This document shows, piece after piece, positions 1 through 5,629 of a stretch of DNA of 10,405 nt (within the stretch, counting starts at the first letter, position 1; every line of letters starts with the position of its first letter). Source of the stretch: Clostridiaceae bacterium (GTDB taxonomy: Bacteria; Bacillota; Clostridia; Oscillospirales; Acutalibacteraceae); contig JAEDNG010000018.1 of NCBI GenBank assembly GCA_016302625.1, positions 1-10,405 of the forward strand, given 5' to 3'. The translations under genes and the position numbers were made by a program. The notes beneath the pieces are model-generated. The model was not told where the DNA came from, searched no databases, and saw only the letters and a list, made by a program, of their open reading frames with translations.

Positions 1-944
1 GCTTTCCCAATAAAACGCTCAAGCAAAAGTATTTAAGCGATCAGGATAAAGAGGACATTGCTTTCGGAATTAAAGAGGGAATAGATTTTATCGCCTGCTC
101 CTTTGTTTCCTGCAAGCAGGACTTACTTGATGTAAAGGCGTATCTTGCCGAAATAGGCGCGGAGGGTATAGACCTTATTGCGAAAATCGAAAACCGTTCG
201 GGCGTTGACAATATAGAAGATATCTGCAAGGAATGCGACGGAATTATGGTCGCGCGCGGAGATATGGGTGTCGAGATACCCTTTGAGGAGCTTCCGGCAA
301 TTCAGAAAAAAATAATTACCAAATGCCGGATGCTCGGCAAACGGGTTATTACGGCGACCGAAATGCTCGAATCCATGATTCACAACGCAAGACCGACAAG
401 AGCCGAGATTTCCGACGTTGCTAACGCGGTGTATGACGGTACGAGCGCGATTATGCTGTCGGGCGAGACCGCTGCGGGGAAATATCCGGTTTTAGCGGTT
501 GAGACAATGGCACGCATAGCCGAAAATACCGAGAAAAACATTCATTATAAAAAGCGTTTTCTTTCGGCGGAGTTTAAAATTAAAAACACGGTTGACGCAA
601 TTTCACACGCGACCTGCGGAATGGCGATTGATATTGACGCTAAGGCAATCGCGGTTTGCAGTCTTTCGGGAATGACCGCGAGAATGGTATCACGCTTCAG
701 ACCGCCCGTGAACATTGTAGGACTTACAACAAATAAAAAGACGTGGCACAAGCTCTCTCTTTCGTGGGGCGTTATTCCCGTGATGTGTGAAAACTACCCT
801 TCGACCGATGTGCTTTTTTACAGCGCACAAAAGCTGACAAAGGAAACACTGCGGCTTAAAGAAGGCGACAAGATAGTAATAACCGGCGGCGTCACAAACG
901 GAAAGTCGGGAAACACAAACTTAATAAAGGTTGAAACGCTTTGA
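1..944 (+). CDS. pyk: Pyruvate kinase, C-terminal part (5' end outside window)
   Basis: Pyruvate kinase transfers phosphate from phosphoenolpyruvate to ADP, giving pyruvate and ATP in the last step of glycolysis, in the cytoplasm. The reading frame is open from base 3 and ends at TGA 942-944; the N-terminal part of the barrel lies upstream of the window. Visible family motifs are IAKIENRSGVDNIEDI, with the catalytic lysine region, MVARGDMGVEIP, with the Mg-binding acidic residues, and ATEMLESMIHNARPTRAE, followed by DGTSAIMLSGETAAGKYP. The C-terminal alpha/beta domain follows (TVDAISHATCGMA, then AIAVCSLSGMTARMVSRFRP) and the protein ends at IKVETL, so it lacks the extra PEP-utiliser-like C-terminal domain found in Bacillus enzymes. 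It is a host housekeeping gene with no sign of damage, and it ends directly at a strong terminator, so it is transcriptionally separate from what follows. Confidence 0.97.
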   Translation, partial: FPNKTLKQKYLSDQDKEDIAFGIKEGIDFIACSFVSCKQDLLDVKAYLAEIGAEGIDLIAKIENRSGVDNIEDICKECDGIMVARGDMGVEIPFEELPAIQKKIITKCRMLGKRVITATEMLESMIHNARPTRAEISDVANAVYDGTSAIMLSGETAAGKYPVLAVETMARIAENTEKNIHYKKRFLSAEFKIKNTVDAISHATCGMAIDIDAKAIAVCSLSGMTARMVSRFRPPVNIVGLTTNKKTWHKLSLSWGVIPVMCENYPSTDVLFYSAQKLTKETLRLKEGDKIVITGGVTNGKSGNTNLIKVETL

Positions 945-988
945 AAAATACCCCGGATAAGACATTTTTGTCTGTCCGGGGTATTTTT
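944..988. terminator. Bidirectional intrinsic terminator between pyk and the AraC-type gene
   Basis: A 14-base arm AAAAATACCCCGGA (944-957) pairs perfectly with TCCGGGGTATTTTT (975-988). An inner AGACA/TGTCT helix (960-964 with 969-973) closes on a TTTT loop. The arms begin with A5 and end with T5, so the hairpin has a U-tract in both directions. It starts on the last base of the pyk stop codon and contains part of the stop codon of the convergent regulator gene, so one structure can end both transcripts. Confidence 0.92.
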
Positions 989-1796
989 ACTGCTTATTAT
1001 TAAAATTCAGATGATTTATTTCCTTGTATTTTTGAGGGGAAATGCCGGTTTCGCGTTTAAAGGCGCGGGCAAAGGATTTTGGATTGTCATAGCCTACCTT
1101 ATACGCGATATTATATATTTTTTCATTGTTCATAAGCATCTGAATAGCCAGAGAAATACGAACCTTCACAACATATTTCTGCGGAGAAATTCCGTAAGCC
1201 TTTGTAAATTCCTGAATAAAATGGGCGCGGGAATACTGCACGGTTTCAGCCAGCGTATCGTTTGAAAGATCGGAGCTTAAATGGTTCTTTATATAATCAA
1301 TAACCTTGTCAAGAAAGTTTTTATTATCGTCGGTTTTATAAATATAAAGATACAGATAAGTTATAAAGGAAGAAAAAAGATTACTGAAAACGGGAAAGAA
1401 TTTTTCACCGCCCGAAAGCGCTGTGATATTTTCGCCGTTTTCATTATAATAACATTCCGAAAGGCTTTTTATAAGGCTTAAATAATTAGTGTATACCGGG
1501 TCGTTTTTAATGTTGATTTCAATTATTTCGTTAATTTGCCAGCCGTCAATCTGAAACTGACCCCAGATGTGATCAAAGATTTCATCGTTATTTTGTTTTA
1601 GTGAATATGATTTGGCAGGGAGCAGGTATACCGCGCCGGAATCCAAAATCTCAGAGCCGTTTTCATCCACGTAAATACAGCTTCCGCCTAAAGCGTAAAG
1701 AAGGCGGTAGAATCCGAATTTTGAATTGGCGGAGTATTCCTCGGTAAGCTTAGTCTTACGTTCGAATAAAAACCATGTGGTTTTGAGTAAGCTCAT
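987..1796 (-). CDS. AraC-family transcriptional regulator
   Basis: This 269-residue protein has the standard AraC/XylS layout. Residues about 25-85 form a cupin-like N-terminal ligand-binding domain, with the typical LDSGAVYLLP stretch followed by a loop where many relatives have a histidine. A linker follows, then two helix-turn-helix motifs at about 162-260. The first HTH is around LAETVQYSRAHFIQEFTKAYG and the second is around IYNIAYKVGYDNPKSFARAFK, ending in the family signature GISPQKY. The tail GISPQKY also appears after the first HTH. ATG at 1796 is preceded by AGGAGG (complement of 1805-1810), which supports this start. The gene is visibly more A+T-rich than its neighbours. It is divergent from the phage-type operon and could regulate it, itself, or an unlinked sugar pathway. 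The ligand cannot be told from the sequence. Confidence 0.93.
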   Translation of the reverse strand: MSLLKTTWFLFERKTKLTEEYSANSKFGFYRLLYALGGSCIYVDENGSEILDSGAVYLLPAKSYSLKQNNDEIFDHIWGQFQIDGWQINEIIEINIKNDPVYTNYLSLIKSLSECYYNENGENITALSGGEKFFPVFSNLFSSFITYLYLYIYKTDDNKNFLDKVIDYIKNHLSSDLSNDTLAETVQYSRAHFIQEFTKAYGISPQKYVVKVRISLAIQMLMNNEKIYNIAYKVGYDNPKSFARAFKRETGISPQKYKEINHLNFNNKQ

Positions 1797-1820
1797 GGAA
1801 TACTCCTCCTTATTTTAAAG

Positions 1821-1850
1821 ATTATAATGGTATTTTACATATTATAACAA
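1821..1850 (-). promoter_or_regulatory. Candidate sigma-A promoter for the AraC-type gene
   Basis: Read on the minus strand, a perfect -10 TATAAT (complement of 1821-1826) follows TTGTTA (complement of 1845-1850, four of six matches to TTGACA) at an 18-base spacing. Transcription would begin about 10-20 bases before the AGGAGG of the regulator gene, giving a short leader. A second TATAAT on the same strand lies slightly further upstream (complement of 1841-1846) but lacks a good -35. The region is A+T-rich, so chance matches are likely. Confidence 0.5.
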
Positions 1851-1898
1851 TTTTACAAGAGAAATAGAACCACAATTAGTTTTCCGCAAGGTACAATT
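1847..1898. repeat. Three ACAATT repeats in the divergent intergenic region
   Basis: ACAATT occurs at 1847-1852, 1872-1877 and 1893-1898, with start-to-start distances of 25 and 21 bases, close to two helical turns. In addition ATTTTACA occurs at 1832-1839 and again at 1850-1857. The repeats overlap or flank the candidate regulator promoter and could be binding sites for the AraC-type protein. In so A+T-rich a stretch they could also be chance. Confidence 0.3.
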
Positions 1899-1938
1899 TA
1901 TATTCATAATTATCATTATTTATAAAAAAACATATTTC

Positions 1939-1974
1939 ATGTCGGTGAATGTCGGCTTTGACATGGTGTATTAT
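1939..1974 (+). promoter_or_regulatory. Possible control region of the phage-type operon
   Basis: TGTCGG is repeated at 1940-1945 and 1950-1955, exactly one helical turn apart. An inverted pair, CATGTC (1939-1944) and GACATG (1960-1965), spans the same segment. A possible -10, TATTAT (1969-1974), follows and has no good -35 at the normal distance. The arrangement would suit a promoter that depends on an activator bound just upstream. The first gene begins at 1998 with its GGGAGGG binding site at 1984-1990. No unaided sigma-A promoter for the operon is convincing between 1797 and 1997. Confidence 0.35.
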
Positions 1975-1997
1975 CCTTTCGCCGGGAGGGAAACAAA

Positions 1998-2273
1998 ATG
2001 CGGGAGAACGATAAACTGCTTTACAAAACCATGAAGTCGATTCTTAATGAAAAGCTGTCAGACGCGGAGGTACAGTCGCTTAAAGACGAGGGGTTCAACA
2101 TTAAAAATCCCACAAGAAAGACCGCGGTAATGATAGCGCTTTATAAGAAGGCGGCGGGCGGGGATCTTTCGGCTGTAAAGGAGATTCGTTCAATCGTAAG
2201 CGAAAAAGGCGATGATAAGCCGGAGTCGGCAGGGAGCAGAGCGGTGGTGATTATTGACGATATCGGAGATTAA
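1998..2273 (+). CDS. Probable terminase small subunit
   Basis: This is a 91-residue protein. The central part, KNPTRKTAVMIALYKKAAGGDLSAVKEIRSIV (about residues 37-68), resembles the 'alanine-rich helix, K-A-x-x-G-D, helix' core of small phage proteins that lie directly before terL in Firmicutes phages. These recognise DNA for packaging by the large subunit. The C-terminus is acidic (ending VVIIDDIGD), which could be the contact with TerL. ATG 1998 follows GGGAGGG at 1984-1990 with good spacing. It is the first gene of the operon and overlaps terL by 20 bases. The assignment rests mostly on position and a short motif pattern, so DNA binding is inferred. Confidence 0.65.
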   Translation: MRENDKLLYKTMKSILNEKLSDAEVQSLKDEGFNIKNPTRKTAVMIALYKKAAGGDLSAVKEIRSIVSEKGDDKPESAGSRAVVIIDDIGD

Positions 2274-3561
2274 ACTATCCGAAATTATCGGCGGGGGATA
2301 CGACGAATTCTGGAACTGCGAAAAGCGTTACAGGGTTTTAAAGGGCGGCAAGGGCTCAAAAAAATCCTCTACAACTGCGCTGAACTTCATTTTCAGATTA
2401 ATGAAATTTAAGGGAAGCAATCTGCTTGTGGTCCGTCAGGTTATGAATACACATAGGGATTCCACCTTCGCTCAGCTTAAATGGGCACAGGAAAAGCTTA
2501 ATGTGTCGAACCTGTGGAGAAATACCGTCTCGCCGATGGAAATGGTCTATATACCGACAGGGCAGAAGATTATTTTCAGAGGCTTTGACGATGTCTTGAA
2601 ATTAGCCTCGGCAACGGTTCCGACAGGGCATCTTAACTTCGTATGGATAGAGGAAGCCTTTGAAATAGCAAGCGAAGCGGATTTTGACAAGCTTGATTTA
2701 TCGGTGCCGCGCGGCACGGTCGAGCCGCCGCTTTACAAGCAGACAACCCTTACCTTTAACCCGTGGAGCGGTACGCACTGGCTTAAAAAGCGGTTTTTTG
2801 AATCGCAGAGTGCCGATGTCGAAACCTTTTCCACGAACTATTTTGTAAACGAGTTTCTGGACGAAACCGACAGGCTGGTTTTTGAGCGCATGAAAAAGAG
2901 CAATCCGCGCAAATACGATGTCGCAGGTCTTGGAAATTGGGGAATTTCCGAGGGTCTTGTATACGAAAACTGGACCGTCGGAAAAAAGGAGATTGCAAAG
3001 GACGAGCTTTATAAATGGAAAAGCTTTTTCGGGCTTGACTACGGCTACACAAACGACCCGACAGGCTTTGTCGGATTTATGGCAAACCCGATAGATAAAG
3101 AGCTTTACATATTCTGCGAGTTCTGCAAAAAGCGCATGCTTAACTGCGATATAGCAGAGGAAATTAAAAAGCTCGGCTTTTCAAAGGAGCGCATACGCGC
3201 CGACTGCGCGGAGCCTAAGTCTAACGATGATTTAAGGAGACTTGGTATCGGAAGAATAACGCCGTCGGTAAAGGGCAGGGACAGCATTTTAAACGGAATT
3301 TCCGCGATCAACGAATATAAAATCACGGTAAATCCCGACTGCGTTAATATGATACGCGAGCTGTCCTCCTATATTTACGGCGACAAGACCTCAGACAGCG
3401 GACTTCGCATGCCTAAGGACAGCGACAATCATCTTTGCGACGCGTTAAGATACGCTTTTGAGGATGTAAAGCATTTTCATCCTTGCCGTGAAAATGAGGA
3501 GGCGCCTGAGACAAACCCGCAGATTTTGAAATCGGATTTTAACGGAGGTTGGGATATATGA
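2254..3561 (+). CDS. terL: Phage terminase large subunit, PBSX-type
   Basis: TerL is the ATPase-nuclease motor that pumps DNA through the portal and cuts it. The 435-residue length is normal. In the ATPase domain, GGKGSKKS (31-38) is the Walker A motif and LNFVWIEE (127-134) is Walker B with its catalytic glutamate. TFNP (167-170) matches the coupling motif. The RNase H-like nuclease domain supplies aspartates at LDYGYTNDPTGF (D262), RADCAEPKS (D317) and DNHLCDALRYAFED (D391/D396). All key residues are present, so it should be active. The start is TTG 2254: an in-frame TGA at 2248-2250 excludes anything longer, and no AGGAGG is near. Translation is therefore probably coupled to the upstream gene that it overlaps. 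The Walker A lysine-lysine variant is seen in clostridial PBSX-type terminases. Confidence 0.95.
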   Translation: MTISEIKLSEIIGGGYDEFWNCEKRYRVLKGGKGSKKSSTTALNFIFRLMKFKGSNLLVVRQVMNTHRDSTFAQLKWAQEKLNVSNLWRNTVSPMEMVYIPTGQKIIFRGFDDVLKLASATVPTGHLNFVWIEEAFEIASEADFDKLDLSVPRGTVEPPLYKQTTLTFNPWSGTHWLKKRFFESQSADVETFSTNYFVNEFLDETDRLVFERMKKSNPRKYDVAGLGNWGISEGLVYENWTVGKKEIAKDELYKWKSFFGLDYGYTNDPTGFVGFMANPIDKELYIFCEFCKKRMLNCDIAEEIKKLGFSKERIRADCAEPKSNDDLRRLGIGRITPSVKGRDSILNGISAINEYKITVNPDCVNMIRELSSYIYGDKTSDSGLRMPKDSDNHLCDALRYAFEDVKHFHPCRENEEAPETNPQILKSDFNGGWDI

Positions 3562-3746
3562 CGGTATTTATTGCTGTTGTTTGCGCTTTATCGGCTTTCC
3601 TTTTCGGCTTTTTGTTCGGAGCCTTGTCTGCTCCGGCGGCAAAAAACGCTAAGCCTGAAAAACCGGCTGTAAGCGATGAGGAGCTTGAAAAGCTGAAAAA
3701 AGAATACAGTAATTTTTTATCCTATGACGGCAGTGAGCAGTTATAG
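3558..3746 (+). CDS. Small single-pass membrane protein of the head cluster
   Basis: This is a 62-residue protein of unknown function. Residues 2-27 form one hydrophobic segment (VFIAVVCALSAFLFGFLFGA). A lysine-rich linker follows, then a charged helix (DEELEKLKKEYSNFLSYDG) and the end DGSEQL. The segment could be a membrane anchor with a cytoplasmic tail, or less likely a signal peptide cut near ALSA. The start at ATG 3558 is chosen because GGAGG lies at 3544-3548 and the codon forms an ATGA overlap with the terL stop; an upstream in-frame TTG at 3549 is too close to that site. Small proteins of this kind recur between terL and scaffold genes in clostridial phages (from memory). One short transmembrane segment and no lysis neighbours argue against a classic holin. 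Confidence 0.8.
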   Translation: MTVFIAVVCALSAFLFGFLFGALSAPAAKNAKPEKPAVSDEELEKLKKEYSNFLSYDGSEQL

Positions 3747-3766
3747 GAACGAAAGGAAGAAAAAGA

Positions 3767-4381
3767 TTGGAAAACACGGATATTATTTCTAAGCCCGAGG
3801 AAACAGCCGCGGATAATGAGAATGACAGCGGCAATCAGGTTTTTGTTCCGGTTAAGTACAATAAGGAAATACGTAATTTGGAGCTTGATAAGGCGGCTGA
3901 GCTTGCGCAGAAAGGGCTTAAATTCGAGGCTATAGCTGACGATTACGAAAGCCTTAAGCGCATAGCCAAGGAGGACGGGCAGAGTGTTTCGGAATTTTTA
4001 AACGCCCTCGAAAACAGCCGCCGGGAGGGCAGAAAAAAAGAGCTTACCGAGAAATGCGGCGGCAACGAAGAAATGGCGGAGTATGTTTTGGGACTTGAGG
4101 GAAATAAGGAGGACGGCAACGGCTTTGAAGAACTGAAACAAGAATTTCCCGAAATAAAAGACATATCCGATTTGCCCGAATCGGTGGTTGAAAACGCAAG
4201 GCTTCGCGGCACGCTTTTGCTCGACGAGTATTTAAGATACCGTCTTGCCGCACATAAAGCGGCTCACAGAGCTAAAAACGGCAGAATTGCCGCCGACAAC
4301 ATGAGCATAGGCTCACAGACAGACCGCAAGGGCGGAATAAACCCGGAGACAACAGAATTTTTAAAGGGTCTCTGGAGATAA
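3767..4381 (+). CDS. Probable capsid scaffolding protein
   Basis: This 204-residue, highly charged protein lies immediately before the capsid gene, the usual place of scaffold. The N-terminus (about 1-25) is acidic and probably disordered. FVPVKYNKEIRNLELDKAAE (from about residue 27) resembles a 'V-K-Y-N-K-E ... A-x-x-x-A-x-K-G-L' segment common in phage scaffold-like proteins. The middle is helical and rich in Glu, Lys and Arg. The C-terminus, about 175-204, carries a short GGINPETTEFLKGLW tail of the kind that contacts coat. The start is TTG 3767 with AAAGGAAGA at 3752-3760; no ATG fits better. Scaffold directs shell assembly and leaves or is degraded. No protease gene is seen nearby and no protease motif is apparent here. 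The function is inferred from position and composition. Confidence 0.7.
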   Translation: MENTDIISKPEETAADNENDSGNQVFVPVKYNKEIRNLELDKAAELAQKGLKFEAIADDYESLKRIAKEDGQSVSEFLNALENSRREGRKKELTEKCGGNEEMAEYVLGLEGNKEDGNGFEELKQEFPEIKDISDLPESVVENARLRGTLLLDEYLRYRLAAHKAAHRAKNGRIAADNMSIGSQTDRKGGINPETTEFLKGLWR

Positions 4382-4396
4382 AAAGGAGAAAAAATT

Positions 4397-5572
4397 ATGT
4401 CAATTAATTCAATCGAAAACGCAACCAGATATTCAAACGAGCTTGATAAAATGTTCTCGCAGAAAAGTGCGACCGGCTTTTTTGCCGATAACGCGCTCGC
4501 CGCTAAATTTGTAGGTGCAAAGACGGTAATTATCCCCGACGTTGAGTTTCAGGGTCTTGCCGATTACGACCGCGACACAGGCTTTACAAAGGGCGCTATC
4601 ACCGTTGCTAACGCGTCCTACACAATGTCAATGGACAGAGCGCGTTCTTTGCAGATAGACCGCGAGGATATGAACGAAACCGGCATTGCAAATCTTGCCG
4701 GAAAGATTTTGGGCGAGTATGTCCGCACAAAGGTTGTTCCCGAATGTGACGCTTACGTTATTTCAAAGCTTGCAGGGCTTGCCGCATCTCGCGCAAATCT
4801 TGTTGACGGTGATGTTGCAAAACCCTATGAGGCGCTTTGCAAGCTTATTAACGAGGTACAGTCGGTTGCAGGCTATGACGAGGAGCTGGTCGCCTTTGTA
4901 GACAGCTACATGTACGCCGCGCTTCAGAATTCCTCCGAAATATCCCGCATGATCACCGTTTCTGACTTTAAGCAGGGGGATATTACCCTTAAGGTTAAGT
5001 CCATAAACGGAGTTGCGGTTATTCCGGTTGTATCCGAACGCATGAAAACCGCATACACCTTTAAAACAACCGAGGCAGGCGGCTTTGTTCCCGCCGCGAA
5101 CTCACGCGAGGTATACATGCTTGTATGTCCGAAAAGCGCCGCTCACCTTGTTAAAAAGACCGAGAAAATGAGAATTTTCACTCCGGAGCAGAACATTGAC
5201 GCCGACGCTTACAAGTTCGATTACAGAATTTACTATGATGTATTCGTAAAAAAGAGCGGACTTGACTCGGTTTGGGCGTGGATTTCTCCGGCAGTTACAA
5301 TTTCGGCTAATCCGTCCGATAAGAGCGTTACCGCCGGCAGCATAAGCGGTTCGCTTAGTGTGACCGCAACAAGCGAGGCCACCCTTACCTATCAGTGGTA
5401 CAGCTGTGCAGACGTTAACGGCAAGTCTCCGGTTAAAATAAGCGGAGCTAACTCGGCTTCGTTTACGATTCCGACAACGCTTACTGAGGGTACATATTAC
5501 TACTTTGTAAGAATCTTAGCCAACGGAATCGCCGCAACCGATTCGACAGTCGCTACCGTAACAGTAGGTTAA
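4397..5572 (+). CDS. Major capsid protein (HK97-fold type) with C-terminal Ig-like domain
   Basis: The main shell subunit, 391 residues. Residues 1 to about 290 resemble a family of phage coat proteins, with KTVIIPDVEFQGLADYDRDT near 43-62, then a beta-rich stretch with MDRARSLQIDREDMNE, and VRTKVVPECDAYVISKLAGL around 110-130. From about residue 299 (base 5291) an Ig-like domain follows: ISANPSDKSVTAGS, LTYQWYS with the core tryptophan, SGANSASFTIPTTLTEGTYY, and the last strand STVATVTVG. Such domains decorate the outside of phage heads and may hold glycans or surfaces. Here it is fused in frame without any frameshift, so every subunit should carry it. ATG 4397 follows AAAGGAG at 4382-4388. 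A strong hairpin lies directly after the stop codon. Confidence 0.9.
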   Translation: MSINSIENATRYSNELDKMFSQKSATGFFADNALAAKFVGAKTVIIPDVEFQGLADYDRDTGFTKGAITVANASYTMSMDRARSLQIDREDMNETGIANLAGKILGEYVRTKVVPECDAYVISKLAGLAASRANLVDGDVAKPYEALCKLINEVQSVAGYDEELVAFVDSYMYAALQNSSEISRMITVSDFKQGDITLKVKSINGVAVIPVVSERMKTAYTFKTTEAGGFVPAANSREVYMLVCPKSAAHLVKKTEKMRIFTPEQNIDADAYKFDYRIYYDVFVKKSGLDSVWAWISPAVTISANPSDKSVTAGSISGSLSVTATSEATLTYQWYSCADVNGKSPVKISGANSASFTIPTTLTEGTYYYFVRILANGIAATDSTVATVTVG

Positions 5573-5578
5573 GCTTAA

Positions 5579-5608
5579 TTTCAGGGGAGGTCAGTTCCTC
5601 CCCTGAAA
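5579..5608 (+). promoter_or_regulatory. Stable hairpin between capsid and portal genes
   Basis: TTTCAGGGGAGG-type arm 5579-5590 pairs over 12 bases with CCTCCCCTGAAA-type arm 5597-5608, around the loop TCAGTT. It lies just after the capsid stop and just before the portal binding site AAGGAGGT (5616-5623). No U-tract follows in either direction (AAAATTAAT on the plus strand, TTAAGC on the minus), so it is not a normal intrinsic terminator. Likely roles are a 3' stabiliser of the abundant capsid message, a partial attenuator, or an RNase processing site. The G-rich arm GGGGAGG also resembles a ribosome binding site but is base-paired. Confidence 0.7.
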
Positions 5609-5629
5609 AATTAATAAGGAGGTATTTTC

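Noticed and set aside
1011..1481. Rightward open frames opposite the AraC-type gene
   Set aside because: They lie antisense to a well-recognised regulator, have no recognisable domain and no good ribosome binding site.
1921..1938. CATATTTC as a sporulation sigma factor -10 (sigma-E/K-like)
   Set aside because: No matching -35 at the required 13-17 base spacing, and the segment is A+T-rich enough for chance matches.
1958..1963. Perfect TTGACA as a -35 element for the phage-type operon
   Set aside because: The sequence 17 bases downstream is GCCGGG next to the ribosome binding site, with no -10 match; TATTAT is only five bases away.
2284..2307. Defective Walker A in TerL because of the lysine in GGKGSKKS
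   Set aside because: The P-loop lysine and following serine are present, and this form is familiar in clostridial PBSX-type terminases.
2783..3326. Leftward open frames inside terL, and similar ones inside scaffold, portal and nozzle genes
   Set aside because: Low-complexity or unrecognisable translations opposite clear phage genes; typical shadow frames.
5579..5610. Intrinsic terminator after the capsid gene
   Set aside because: The stem is strong but no U-tract follows on either strand, and the operon continues at once with a strong ribosome binding site.
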